DNA from: Sedimentibacter saalensis
GTDB lineage: Bacteria > Bacillota > Clostridia > Tissierellales > Sedimentibacteraceae
Assembly (NCBI RefSeq): GCF_007830175.1
Contig: NZ_VLKH01000004.1
Location: 346,399 to 410,398, forward strand
Reading direction: 5' to 3'
DNA length: 64,000 nucleotides
Shown: piece by piece, positions 1-7,992 of the stretch
How the letters are laid out: the number at the start of each line of letters is the position of its first letter
Numbering within the stretch: the first letter of the stretch is position 1
The notes under the pieces: generated by a model
The model's input: only the letters and a program-made list of their open reading frames with translations
The model's database searches: none
Told to the model about the DNA's origin: nothing
Program-made: the position numbers and the translations under genes

Positions 1-54
1 AGCCCACATTGCTCCGCCTGTTGCAGCCGATACGAGGGCATCAGCCATATGCAT
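1..54 (-). CDS. cbiM: Energy-coupling factor permease, CbiM/NikM type (N-terminus only)
   Basis: Only the first 18 codons are inside the window; the gene runs off the left edge. The start reads MHMADALVSAATGGAMWA, which I recognise as the conserved N-terminus of CbiM/NikM permeases. In that family this segment, starting Met-His-Met, binds the Co(II) or Ni(II) ion in the substrate component of the importer. The ATG at 54 has an AAAGGAG ribosome binding site eight bases upstream. A promoter and a terminator-like leader precede it (see 101-153 and 208-236), so expression is probably controlled by attenuation. Cobalt or nickel cannot be told apart from this fragment. Confidence 0.72.
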   Translation of the reverse strand, partial: MHMADALVSAATGGAMWA

Positions 55-100
55 ATTATCAGCTCCTTTAATATTGTCATAATTATCCAAATTTAAATAA

Positions 101-153
101 AATAAAAAACCACAAGGTATGCTTGTTCTCAAGCAATAAAACCTTCGTGGTTT
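101..153 (-). terminator. Intrinsic terminator/attenuator in the cbiM leader
   Basis: Read on the minus strand, an 11-bp stem (arms 141-152 and 108-118, one bulged base) is followed by six T residues. The loop contains a smaller hairpin (121-134). It lies between the promoter at 208-236 and the cbiM start at 54, so it can stop transcription before the gene. Another small hairpin (186-200) lies upstream in the leader. A ligand-sensing RNA is plausible, but I recognise no riboswitch class. Confidence 0.6.
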
Positions 154-207
154 GATGTCATAATCTTGGTCTTCCAAAATTTTAATCGTCTTCAGACGAC
201 TTTTTAG

Positions 208-236
208 ATTTTAGCAAATTATATTGTTCTTGTCAA
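208..236 (-). promoter_or_regulatory. Sigma-A promoter for the cbiM transcript
   Basis: On the minus strand a perfect TTGACA -35 (231-236) is separated by exactly 17 bases from a TAAAAT -10 (208-213). It lies downstream of the LysR gene and points at cbiM, giving a leader of about 150 nt. Confidence 0.7.
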
Positions 237-255
237 CCATTAATGAAAATGATAT

Positions 256-1143
256 TTAACTTAATTTGATTGAACAATCCATACATGTGCTTATGAAACT
301 TTTAAGATTATCAGATAAATATTTGCTTTTGTGGTATGCAAGATAAAAGTTCCTAGTGAGTTTTAAGTCATTTATTTTTATTGCATGCAGCTTTTTTTCT
401 TCAATTTCTTTTCTGACCAGCATTTGGGAAATGACCGTGAGTCCCTGCCCGCTTATGACTGCATTTTTTATGGCTTCTGAGTTGTTGCAGATCCATTTTT
501 TGTTAATTGTTATGTCCAGGTTTTCGATTTTCTTTTCAAAGAGTTCCCTTGTTCCGCTGCCTTCTTCCCTGAGAATGAAGTCTTGATTGTTAAGCTTCTC
601 TGCAGTTATTTCTTCCAGTGATGAAAATTCATGGGAGAGAGGACAAACAAGAGTGAGTTCATCCGAAACTATTGGAACTGTAATTATGTCCCGGCTTTTA
701 ATTATTCCTTCAACTATTCCCAAATCAAGTTTACTCTTCAAAATCATTTCTTCTATGACGTTTGTATTTTCAACATATACCTTTGTACTTATGTTTGGTT
801 TCTTAAGTTTAAAGTCATTTAAAATATCATTTAACACGCATGTTCCCACAGTTATGGTTGCTCCAATTTTCAAAGAGGTGTTGCTGCTGCTTTTTAGTAG
901 GCTGTCTTCCATTTCTTCAAAAGAAGAAACAATGTGACGTGCATACTTCAGAAGATTTTCTCCTGCTTCTGTAAGATAAAGCTTTTTTGACAGCCTTTCG
1001 AAAACTCTTACTCCGTAGTGCTGTTCAATTTCTGCAATTACCTGGCTCACTGACGGCTGAGCCATGAAGAGTTTTTCTGCGGCCAGACTCATCTTTTTGT
1101 AATCGCAAACTGCTATAAAAATTTTCAGATGTCTTATTGTCAT
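256..1143 (-). CDS. LysR-family transcriptional regulator
   Basis: A LysR-type regulator of 295 residues, the usual family length. The N-terminal winged helix-turn-helix is at about residues 1-60 (LAAEKLFMAQPSVSQVI region) and a periplasmic-binding-like effector domain follows. I place the start at ATG 1143 rather than 1155 because GGGAGGA lies just upstream of 1143 and would overlap the earlier codon. It is divergent from the siroheme-reductase/ABC importer unit at 1250-4917 with a 106-bp shared control region that holds a perfect palindrome. That arrangement suggests it controls that unit. The co-inducer cannot be read from the sequence. Confidence 0.9.
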   Translation of the reverse strand: MTIRHLKIFIAVCDYKKMSLAAEKLFMAQPSVSQVIAEIEQHYGVRVFERLSKKLYLTEAGENLLKYARHIVSSFEEMEDSLLKSSSNTSLKIGATITVGTCVLNDILNDFKLKKPNISTKVYVENTNVIEEMILKSKLDLGIVEGIIKSRDIITVPIVSDELTLVCPLSHEFSSLEEITAEKLNNQDFILREEGSGTRELFEKKIENLDITINKKWICNNSEAIKNAVISGQGLTVISQMLVRKEIEEKKLHAIKINDLKLTRNFYLAYHKSKYLSDNLKSFISTCMDCSIKLS

Positions 1144-1153
1144 GGTTCCTCCC

Positions 1154-1169
1154 ATAGGTAATTACCTAT
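1154..1169. promoter_or_regulatory. 16-bp palindrome, probable LysR operator
   Basis: ATAGGTAATTACCTAT is a perfect palindrome in the divergent intergenic region, 10 bp upstream of the LysR start codon. LysR regulators commonly bind such dyads near their own promoter. The assignment to this regulator is inferred from position. The plus-strand unit has a TATAAT at 1214-1219 but no clear -35. Confidence 0.5.
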
Positions 1170-1249
1170 CATATTATACAATAATACTATTTTTAATTAT
1201 GTAATTCAAGGATTATAATATTAAATATAAAATATGTAGCGGAGGAAAT

Positions 1250-2185
1250 ATGGAAATTACAGCAGAACAGAGAAAAAAAGTTAAGGGTGAGGGATTCCTT
1301 TCCAACAATGATATGGAGCACTTTTCAGCAAGAATAATAACTGAAAACGGTGTTCTTACATCAAAACAAATGAAAAACTTAACCTTGGTTGCAGAAAAAT
1401 ACGGAAACGGACAAATTACATTCACTTCAAGACTGACAGTAGAGCTGCCTGGAATTAAATTTGAAGATATTGAAGCAGTGAAAAACCATGTGGCAGAAGA
1501 TAACATGAACATTGGAGGAACAGGATCAAGAGTTCGTCCTGTTGTTGCATGCAAAGGAACTGTATGTACAAACGGATTTTTCGACACGCAGGAAATGGCA
1601 ACTGAAATTCATAATCGCTTTTACACAGGATACAGGAGTGTTACTCTTCCTCATAAGTTCAAAATAGCAGTTGGAGGATGTCCAAACAACTGCGTCAAGC
1701 CTGACCTGAATGACCTTGGAATTGTAGGTCAAATGGTTCCAAACTACAACCAGGACAAATGCAGGGGCTGCAAAAAGTGCAGCATTGAAAATGTATGTCC
1801 CATGAATGCAGCAAAAGTAGTAAATAAGAAACTTGTTATTGATAAAGAAATATGCATTAACTGCGGCATTTGCATCAACAAATGTGCCTTTGATTCAATT
1901 CCCGATGGAAATAAAGGATACAAAGTATATGTTGGCGGCAGATGGGGTAAAAAAATACGCATGGGTTCTCCACTAAGAAAGCTTTTTACAAAAGAAGAAG
2001 CCATGGATGTTGTAGAAAAAGCAATATTATTGTTCAAATTAAAAGGCTTAACAGGCGAACGCTTTGCTTCAACTGTAGACAGGCTTGGAGTGGATGAAGC
2101 AGAAAAAATACTTGTATCAGACAATATTATGGACAGAAAAGGAGAAATACTTGGAATTAAAACAAAGGGCGGTGCAACGTGCTGA
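1250..2185 (+). CDS. Siroheme-type nitrite/sulfite reductase with fused 2x[4Fe-4S] ferredoxin domain
   Basis: A 311-residue protein of the small anaerobic sulfite/nitrite reductase family (AsrC/Fsr-like). Residues 1-70 form the ferredoxin-like half domain. The siroheme-[4Fe-4S] ligands are Cys101, Cys106, Cys144 and Cys148. The first pair is spaced C-X4-C, where AsrC and NirB have C-X5-C. An inserted ferredoxin domain follows with Cys171/174/177/183 and Cys202/205/208/212 for two more clusters. This predicts a soluble cytoplasmic reductase that takes electrons from ferredoxin. No AsrA or AsrB partner is adjacent. Instead the stop overlaps the start of an ABC-importer lipoprotein gene. GCGGAGG precedes the ATG. 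Substrate (sulfite, nitrite or another small oxyanion) is undetermined. Confidence 0.8.
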   Translation: MEITAEQRKKVKGEGFLSNNDMEHFSARIITENGVLTSKQMKNLTLVAEKYGNGQITFTSRLTVELPGIKFEDIEAVKNHVAEDNMNIGGTGSRVRPVVACKGTVCTNGFFDTQEMATEIHNRFYTGYRSVTLPHKFKIAVGGCPNNCVKPDLNDLGIVGQMVPNYNQDKCRGCKKCSIENVCPMNAAKVVNKKLVIDKEICINCGICINKCAFDSIPDGNKGYKVYVGGRWGKKIRMGSPLRKLFTKEEAMDVVEKAILLFKLKGLTGERFASTVDRLGVDEAEKILVSDNIMDRKGEILGIKTKGGATC

Positions 2186-3150
2186 AAAAAAACATTCAAA
2201 TACCACTGCTTATTTTGATTTTACTAACAGCAATGGTTGCTGTATCATGCAGCAATAGCCAGGCTTCATCAGATGAAACTAAAGTCAGCGCAGAAAATAT
2301 GAACTACACATTTGAAGATTCCCTTGGTAATGAGGTTGTGTTAAAGGAAAAGCCTCGTAATGTGATTGCTCTTTCAGGTTCTTATGCTGAAACGTGGCTT
2401 CTTGCAGGAGGAAATATTGCCGGAACAACAGACGACAGTATTTCAGAACGAAACATAAAGTTATCTGAAACCACTAAGATTGTGGGTACCATAAAAGAAC
2501 CAAACCTTGAAGAAATATTGTCTCTTTCTCCTGATTTCATAATCCTTTCCTCGGATATAGAAAGCCATTTGGAATTAAAAGAAACATTAACAAAAGCAAA
2601 TATACCTCATGCATACTTTAAGGTTGAACAGTTTGAGGATTATTTAAAAATGCTTGATATATGTACTGACATAACCGGAAACAAGGATCTGTATGAAAAA
2701 AACGGCCTCGAAGTACAAAATGAAATTGAAACAGTAAAATCTGATATTATATCATCAACGTCAAATCCATCAGTTTTATTCATACGTGCATTTTCAGGGG
2801 GTGCCAAGGCAAAGGACGATGACAACTTTGCATGCAGGATACTTGATGATCTTGGAACAACAAACATTGCCTCCAAGCACCAGTCAATTCTGGAAGAGTT
2901 GAGCATGGAAGAAATTATTGAAGAAGACCCTGATTATATATTCGTCACAACTATGGGCAACACAGAAAAAGCCATTGAAGCAATGAAAAGCGGAATAGAA
3001 AAAAATCCTGCCTGGAGCAATTTGTCTGCTGTAAAAAACGGCAGGTACATTGTACTTCCTAAGGAACTTTTCCACTACAAACCAAATGCAAAATGGGGAG
3101 AAAGTTATGAATACCTGGCAAAAATCATATATCCGGAAATTTTCAAATAA
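2179..3150 (+). CDS. ABC importer substrate-binding lipoprotein (FecB/BtuF class)
   Basis: A 323-residue secreted lipoprotein. It has a Lys-rich N-terminus, a hydrophobic core and a VAVSC lipobox (Cys24), so it should be lipid-anchored outside the membrane. The rest matches the iron-siderophore/haem/cobalamin binding-protein family (PeripBP_2 fold), including the typical NVIALSGSYAETWLLAGG opening. The start is GTG at 2179 and overlaps the end of the reductase gene by 7 bp, so the two are co-translated. Its stop lies 44 bp inside the permease gene. The ligand is unknown; siderophore, haem, corrinoid and molybdate importers all use this fold. Confidence 0.85.
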   Translation: MLKKNIQIPLLILILLTAMVAVSCSNSQASSDETKVSAENMNYTFEDSLGNEVVLKEKPRNVIALSGSYAETWLLAGGNIAGTTDDSISERNIKLSETTKIVGTIKEPNLEEILSLSPDFIILSSDIESHLELKETLTKANIPHAYFKVEQFEDYLKMLDICTDITGNKDLYEKNGLEVQNEIETVKSDIISSTSNPSVLFIRAFSGGAKAKDDDNFACRILDDLGTTNIASKHQSILEELSMEEIIEEDPDYIFVTTMGNTEKAIEAMKSGIEKNPAWSNLSAVKNGRYIVLPKELFHYKPNAKWGESYEYLAKIIYPEIFK

Positions 3151-4141
3151 AGACACACTGAGCTATAACATTTTTGTTATGGCTCTGCTTTCAATTACAC
3201 TTTCAGCAGGAATAATTTTAAGTATTTCTCTTGGCTCAACTAAACTAACTTTGACAGAAACAATAAATGCATTGTTTAATGAATCTTCATCAAATACTTA
3301 TCAGATTGTAAATTATGTGAGACTGCCACGAATGTTAGCAGCAGTTCTCGCCGGAAGCTCCTTGTCTGTTGCAGGGGTTATATTGCAGACTGTACTAAAC
3401 AATTCTCTTGCAAGCCCCAATGTAATAGGAGTTAATGCAGGATCTGGACTTTTTGTTGTTCTTATTGCAGCATTTTTCCCTTCATTTTTTTATTTGACTC
3501 CTGTTGCTGCATTCATGGGAGCGCTGATTGCTGTTAATCTTGTTTATTTAATAGCCTTAAAAACCGGAGCTTCGCGGATGACCATTGTATTATCAGGAAT
3601 TGCCGTATCAAGTTTCATCGGTGCCATAACAGACACAGTTCTCACAATTGTTCCTGATGCTTCAATAAGCAGGACTGCATTTATGATTGGTGGCTTTTCA
3701 GGAGTAACAATGGAAAAGCTTCAGTTTGCAGCCTTATTTATAATTTTCGGTCTTATAGTATCTATGCTTTTAAGCTATGACATGAATATTTTGTCCTTAG
3801 GGGACGAATCGGCTAAGTCCCTGGGGCTGAATGTTCCCTTGTACAGATTTGTTCTTCTGGCAGTTGCTGCTTTGTTGTCCGGGAGTGCCATAAGTTTTTC
3901 AGGGCTCATTGGCTTCATAGGATTAATTGTACCACATGCTGCAAGATTTTTGGTTGGAAATGACAACAGAATTCTGATAGTGGTAAGCGCCATGCTTGGA
4001 AGCTCGTTCACTGTTTTTTGCGACATACTTTCTCGTATATTGTTTGCACCCTATGAATTACCTGTGGGAATAATCATGTCCTTTATTGGAGGACCGTTTT
4101 TTGTGTATCTTTTATTGATGAAAAAAAGAGGTAATTTATGA
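3107..4141 (+). CDS. ABC importer permease, FecCD/BtuC family
   Basis: A polytopic permease of about 344 residues. It carries FecCD signatures, including VRLPRMLAAVLAGSSLSVAG early in the protein and the GLIGFIGLIVPHAAR segment that contacts the ATPase. About nine to ten membrane helices are visible. I start it at ATG 3107, preceded by GGGGAG, rather than at ATG 3050, which has no ribosome site and lies deeper in the lipoprotein gene. It overlaps the lipoprotein gene upstream by 44 bp and the ATPase gene downstream by 4 bp, so all three importer subunits are translationally coupled. Confidence 0.88.
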   Translation: MNTWQKSYIRKFSNKDTLSYNIFVMALLSITLSAGIILSISLGSTKLTLTETINALFNESSSNTYQIVNYVRLPRMLAAVLAGSSLSVAGVILQTVLNNSLASPNVIGVNAGSGLFVVLIAAFFPSFFYLTPVAAFMGALIAVNLVYLIALKTGASRMTIVLSGIAVSSFIGAITDTVLTIVPDASISRTAFMIGGFSGVTMEKLQFAALFIIFGLIVSMLLSYDMNILSLGDESAKSLGLNVPLYRFVLLAVAALLSGSAISFSGLIGFIGLIVPHAARFLVGNDNRILIVVSAMLGSSFTVFCDILSRILFAPYELPVGIIMSFIGGPFFVYLLLMKKRGNL

Positions 4142-4917
4142 TTAGTTTGAAAAATGTAACTGCAGGCTACAGCGGCAGGGAAATAATTAAAAACATAGAC
4201 GTTTCATTTGACAAAGGTACCATCACAACCATCATCGGCAAAAACGGCTGCGGTAAAACAACTCTGTTAAAAACTTCTTCAAATTTATTAAAAATAATGT
4301 CCGGAAAAATTCTTCTTAATGTTAATGGAAAAAACTTAGATTTATCCAATATGAAAAATCAAGATATAGCGCGGCACATTTCATTCCTTCCGCAAAACAA
4401 GGAAGTTCCAAACATAACAGTCTACAGCCTTGTAATGCATGGCAGATTTCCATATTTGAACTTTTCAAGAATTCCTCAGAAAAACGACAAAAAAATTGTT
4501 GAGGAGTCAATTGAATTAATGGGACTGGAACAGTTTAAAAACTGTAACTTGAAGGAATTATCCGGAGGTCAAAGGCAAAAATCATTTATTGCAATGGTCT
4601 TGGCTCAAAACACAGACATAGTATTTCTGGATGAACCCACAACTTATCTTGATATAAACCACCAGCTTGAAATTATTGAAACTGTGAAAAACTTGAAAAA
4701 ACTTGGCAAGACAGTTGTCATGGTCCTTCATGACTTGAATCTTGCCTTTTCCTGCTCAGATAAAATATGTCTCATGGACAACGGTCACATTGCTGTTAAT
4801 GATGTTCCTGAAAAGGTTATAAAAACAGGAAAAATAAACCAGATATTCAACATACGATGCATGGAGGCCAGTTTAGAAAACTATTCCTCAAAGCATTATA
4901 TCTTCACTCTTCCCTAG
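4138..4917 (+). CDS. ABC importer ATP-binding subunit, FecE/BtuD family
   Basis: A 259-residue ATPase with Walker A GKNGCGKT (residues 34-41), Q-loop at FLPQN, signature LSGGQ (141-145), Walker B IVFLDEP (161-167) and the switch histidine in MVLHDLN. The size and the HGRFPYL segment are typical of siderophore/cobalamin importers. Its ATG overlaps the permease stop (ATGA). It is the last gene of the unit and is followed by a terminator at 4977-5006. Confidence 0.9.
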   Translation: MISLKNVTAGYSGREIIKNIDVSFDKGTITTIIGKNGCGKTTLLKTSSNLLKIMSGKILLNVNGKNLDLSNMKNQDIARHISFLPQNKEVPNITVYSLVMHGRFPYLNFSRIPQKNDKKIVEESIELMGLEQFKNCNLKELSGGQRQKSFIAMVLAQNTDIVFLDEPTTYLDINHQLEIIETVKNLKKLGKTVVMVLHDLNLAFSCSDKICLMDNGHIAVNDVPEKVIKTGKINQIFNIRCMEASLENYSSKHYIFTLP

Positions 4918-4976
4918 CTTAAATATATAGTTATCTCATAAATCACGGCAATCACTTCAGATTATTGACAAATCCT

Positions 4977-5006
4977 GACGGGCATTTCTTATGGCCCGTC
5001 TTTTTG
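4977..5006 (+). terminator. Intrinsic terminator after the ABC importer operon
   Basis: A GC-rich stem, GACGGGC (4977-4983) pairing with GCCCGTC (4994-5000), with a nine-base loop plus one base and then five T residues. Confidence 0.75.
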
Positions 5007-5043
5007 CATTTTCTTCAATGTGAAAGACAATATTTTTTTATTG

Positions 5044-5089
5044 TTTATCGATAAATAATTATTGACATTAGAAAAACATCTGCTATAAT
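5044..5089 (+). promoter_or_regulatory. Sigma-A promoter with adjoining 12-bp palindrome
   Basis: TTGACA (5062-5067) and TATAAT (5084-5089) are both perfect, with a 16-base spacer. A perfect palindrome TTTATCGATAAA (5044-5055) sits six bases upstream of the -35. It could be the operator of the XRE-type regulator encoded in this operon; that link is inferred. Confidence 0.75.
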
Positions 5090-5116
5090 TTAGTTATAAA
5101 AGCAAGGAGGACTTTC

Positions 5117-5569
5117 ATGTATAAAAATAGTTTTGTTCATTATGTATCTAAAATTTGTGTTGATGTGCTTTTCATTGTAGGAATTATTTGCTGCTTATAT
5201 GTACCATTTTCAAAGCCATTGCTGGTGTACTACTTCAATTTGCAGGATAATTTGATTTTGCCCATGATATTGGTACTGATTGCTTCAGGCATTGCATCAG
5301 TATATATTTTGTGGCAGCTCAGGGTCATGTTCAAAACATTGATTGGTGGAAATCCCTTTGTTTTGAAAAATGTTACATGCCTTAGAAAGATGGCTGTTGC
5401 AAGCATGTTAATTTCAATTATATTCTGTATTAAAAGCTTGTTTTGGTTTACCATATCAACCGTTGTGATTATTCTCATATTTGTTATTGCATGTTTGTTT
5501 TGCCTGACCCTCAAGGATTTGTTCAAGCAAGCCGTATACTATAAAGATGAAAATGATTTAACAGTGTAG
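5117..5569 (+). CDS. DUF2975 family membrane protein
   Basis: A 150-residue protein with four predicted membrane helices (about residues 12-32, 48-68, 88-105 and 112-132). It ends in a short cytoplasmic tail closing with YYKDENDLTV, the characteristic end of DUF2975. It has no assigned biochemical role. In many Firmicutes and Actinobacteria the family is encoded beside a small XRE regulator, as here: the XRE gene starts 9 bp downstream behind an AGGAGG site. The pair could form a membrane-plus-regulator switch, but this is inference. Confidence 0.8.
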   Translation: MYKNSFVHYVSKICVDVLFIVGIICCLYVPFSKPLLVYYFNLQDNLILPMILVLIASGIASVYILWQLRVMFKTLIGGNPFVLKNVTCLRKMAVASMLISIIFCIKSLFWFTISTVVIILIFVIACLFCLTLKDLFKQAVYYKDENDLTV

Positions 5570-5578
5570 GAGGATACA

Positions 5579-5785
5579 ATGGGTATTGTTATTCAGTTAG
5601 ATGTCATGATGGCAAAGAGAAAAATAGGACTCATGGAGCTGGCGGAAAAGGTAAATATTACGCCTGCCAATTTATCAATATTGAAAAACAACAAAGCCAA
5701 GGCCATAAGATTCTCCACACTGGAAGAAATCTGCAGGGCATTGGATTGTCAGCCGGGAGATATAATAGAATATGTAAAGGAGTAA
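5579..5785 (+). CDS. Small XRE-family helix-turn-helix regulator (YozG-like)
   Basis: A 68-residue stand-alone Cro/CI-type DNA-binding protein. The HTH covers nearly the whole chain: MELAEKVNITPANLSILKNN holds the turn and recognition helix, and RALDCQPGDIIEYVKE closes it. It is typical of the small YozG-type regulators that accompany DUF2975 proteins. It sits between the DUF2975 and DUF4173 genes with 9-bp and 3-bp gaps. It probably autoregulates the operon, and the palindrome at 5044-5055 is a candidate operator. Confidence 0.85.
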   Translation: MGIVIQLDVMMAKRKIGLMELAEKVNITPANLSILKNNKAKAIRFSTLEEICRALDCQPGDIIEYVKE

Positions 5786-5788
5786 ATC

Positions 5789-7261
5789 ATGGATAATTCA
5801 ATAAAAATTAAGCTGTCTATTTATGGACTGCTTTCAGCAGTGAGCTTCATATATTTAATACTTACTCACAACCCGGGAATAAGTGTTCCTGTATTTACAA
5901 TCATTCAGTTTGTTTCAATATTCACCTTAATCTACAAGCGTGAAGAGGCAAAAAATAAAAAAGGACTGTTAATGTTTGTTCCCATATTCATTTTGTCTCT
6001 TAACTATTACTTAAGCGGAAGTTATTTATGGAGAGCGCCTAATTTCCTGTGCACAATGCTGTTGTACAGCACCATGGTTGCAATTCTTACAGACAACTTC
6101 CCTGTGAAAGAACTGAGTTTCAAATTCTTATTTAAAATACTCGAACATGTTATTGTCCCATTAAGAAACTTCAACATTCCTTTTAAATGGATCAATAAGT
6201 ATAAAAGCGATGACGTGAAAAAAAAGCTTCATTCCAGCATAATACTCGGAATATTCATATCTCTTCCATTTGTAGTATTCCTGCTGATTATGCTGTCCTC
6301 TGCAGACCTTGTTTTCTCAGTCAAAGTTGAAAATACACTTGAATGGTTTTCAAAAATGCTTGATTTAGAGTTAATATTTAAAATCATTTTTGGAATGATT
6401 GCAGGACTGTATTTGTTTGGTCTAATATACATTGTATTTGCAGAGAAAAAGTCAGATTCCCAAAATGCAATTTTCACCTTAGAAATACGACCCAAAAATG
6501 TCGACACAATTGTCATAAATATTTTGCTTTCATCAATACTGCTGGTGTATACACTGTTTATTTTCATTCAGTTCAAATATTTATTTGCGGGTTCTGTCTT
6601 GCCGGGAAACTTAAATTACGCCGAATATGCCAGAAGAGGATTTTTTGAACTCATTTTCCTGAGCTTTTTAAATATTGGGCTTATATTACTGACAGTATAT
6701 TTATATAAAGAAAAAATTTATGTTCAAAGAAACAAATGGTCAAATCTTACAAAAATATTCATGATGTATCTGTGCGCAGTAACATTTGTAATGCTCATAT
6801 CTTCATTTTACAGAATGTATCTATACGACCAGGAATACGGATTTACACGACTTAGGGTCTTGGTTTACGGATTCCTCATATTTGAATCCATTGGTCTTAT
6901 AATTACTGCTGCATTTATAATGAGACCTGAATTCAATATTATGGCCGTATACATGGTTATTGGATTATGCTATTACTTGTGTTTGAATGTTGTTCAAATT
7001 GATTACATAATTGCCAAACATAATGTTGATATGTATCTTGCAAAAGAAACAGATTCGCTGGATATAGATTATCTCATGAGTTTATCTGTGGACGCGGCTC
7101 CACAGATAGCAAGGCTTGTAGAAAACAAAAATGCAGACATAATGACCAGGTATAAAGCAGATTTGTACTTTAAAGATATTGAAGAAAATTACAGCAGCGA
7201 TTCACTTTGGCAGAGCAGAAATTATTCCATCGACAAAGCCATACAGCTAATAAGCAAATAA
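5789..7261 (+). CDS. DUF4173/DUF4153-family polytopic membrane protein
   Basis: A 490-residue integral membrane protein with about twelve hydrophobic segments and a soluble C-terminal stretch of about 90 residues. The late segment YRMYLYDQEYGFTRLRVLVY is a hallmark of the DUF4173 family, whose function is not established. AAAGGAG precedes the ATG, and the gene follows the XRE gene by 3 bp as the last member of the operon. The stop codon is immediately followed by a 50-bp perfect inverted repeat (7264-7313). Confidence 0.8.
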   Translation: MDNSIKIKLSIYGLLSAVSFIYLILTHNPGISVPVFTIIQFVSIFTLIYKREEAKNKKGLLMFVPIFILSLNYYLSGSYLWRAPNFLCTMLLYSTMVAILTDNFPVKELSFKFLFKILEHVIVPLRNFNIPFKWINKYKSDDVKKKLHSSIILGIFISLPFVVFLLIMLSSADLVFSVKVENTLEWFSKMLDLELIFKIIFGMIAGLYLFGLIYIVFAEKKSDSQNAIFTLEIRPKNVDTIVINILLSSILLVYTLFIFIQFKYLFAGSVLPGNLNYAEYARRGFFELIFLSFLNIGLILLTVYLYKEKIYVQRNKWSNLTKIFMMYLCAVTFVMLISSFYRMYLYDQEYGFTRLRVLVYGFLIFESIGLIITAAFIMRPEFNIMAVYMVIGLCYYLCLNVVQIDYIIAKHNVDMYLAKETDSLDIDYLMSLSVDAAPQIARLVENKNADIMTRYKADLYFKDIEENYSSDSLWQSRNYSIDKAIQLISK

Positions 7262-7263
7262 AC

Positions 7264-7313
7264 CCGTGGACGGACCTTTTAATTTATAAATGAACTAAAA
7301 GGTCCGTCCACGG
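7264..7313. repeat. REP-like palindrome, copy 1
   Basis: Two perfectly complementary 18-bp arms (7264-7281 and 7296-7313) flank a 14-base loop. The core GGACGGACCTTTTA recurs at 10829-10876. Neither strand carries a terminal T-run, so it is not a standard terminator. It starts two bases after the DUF4173 stop codon. Confidence 0.85.
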
Positions 7314-7371
7314 AATGAATTATTTATACTGTATTAAAATAAAATCAACAAAGTAATTAGAGAGGTGTTTT

Positions 7372-7848
7372 ATGAAACGAGGATCAACACTTTTTTTAAA
7401 GATAGCTATTATTCTTATAGGAGTTCCAGTTCTTAGCCTCGGTGTATTTGGATTAACCTGGCTTCCTAATAATCCGGTAAATCCAAAATATGCCCATATG
7501 ATATATCCCATTATACTAGGGATGTATGTATCTGCTATACCATTTTTCATTGCATTATATCAGGCTTTTAAACTATTAAACATTATAGACATCAATCAAG
7601 CATTCTCTAAATTGTCTGTTAAATGTCTAAAGAACATCAAACTTTGTGCAGCAGCTTTCAGTGGTGTGTATGGGTTAATAATGCCATTTGTTTTTCTCAT
7701 AGCAGAATTTGATGATGCACCAGGTTTAGTCATAATCGGTATGATTCCAGTATTTGCTTCAATTGTAATTTCTGTCTTTGCTGCAGTTCTTGGAAAGCTA
7801 TTAAAAGAAGCCATTGATATAAAAGACGACAATGATTTAACGATTTGA
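7372..7848 (+). CDS. Second DUF2975 family membrane protein
   Basis: A 158-residue protein with four membrane helices and the C-terminal tail IKDDNDLTI, matching the DUF2975 protein at 5117. It is clearly a paralogous arrangement: it too should be followed by a small XRE regulator. Here only a broken remnant is found (7860-7895). GAGAGGTG precedes the ATG. No convincing promoter is visible between the palindrome at 7264 and the start. Confidence 0.78.
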   Translation: MKRGSTLFLKIAIILIGVPVLSLGVFGLTWLPNNPVNPKYAHMIYPIILGMYVSAIPFFIALYQAFKLLNIIDINQAFSKLSVKCLKNIKLCAAAFSGVYGLIMPFVFLIAEFDDAPGLVIIGMIPVFASIVISVFAAVLGKLLKEAIDIKDDNDLTI

Positions 7849-7859
7849 TACAGCATATA

Positions 7860-7895
7860 GTCAATATCGATGTGATGTTAAAAAGGAAAAATTAG
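7860..7895 (+). pseudogene. Probable remnant of an XRE regulator paired with the second DUF2975 gene
   Basis: Directly after the DUF2975 stop, one frame reads VNIDVMLKRKN then a stop. This resembles IQLDVMMAKRKIG at the start of the intact XRE regulator at 5579. A one-base shift continues as KISVASY, without a recognisable helix-turn-helix. No start codon with a ribosome site is present. It looks like the decayed 5' end of the missing partner, but the match is short. Confidence 0.35.
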
Positions 7896-7992
7896 TGTGG
7901 CTTCTTACAGAAAATACTATAACTATGACATATTGAAAGAGCAAGAAAAAGAAAAATATTAATAAAAGAAATATATCAAAAGAGGTACATTT

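Noticed and set aside
1550-1570. C-X4-C spacing in the siroheme reductase as a sequencing error or frameshift.
   Set aside because: The frame is open and well conserved on both sides, so no base is missing. I read it as a family variant.
3050-3106. Start of the FecCD permease at ATG 3050.
   Set aside because: It has no ribosome site, lies deep in the preceding gene, and adds residues unlike the family. ATG 3107 follows GGGGAG.
7264-7313. Perfect inverted repeat as the terminator of the DUF4173 gene.
   Set aside because: There is no T-run after either arm, and a related palindrome at 10829 starts inside a coding sequence. A repeat unit explains it better.
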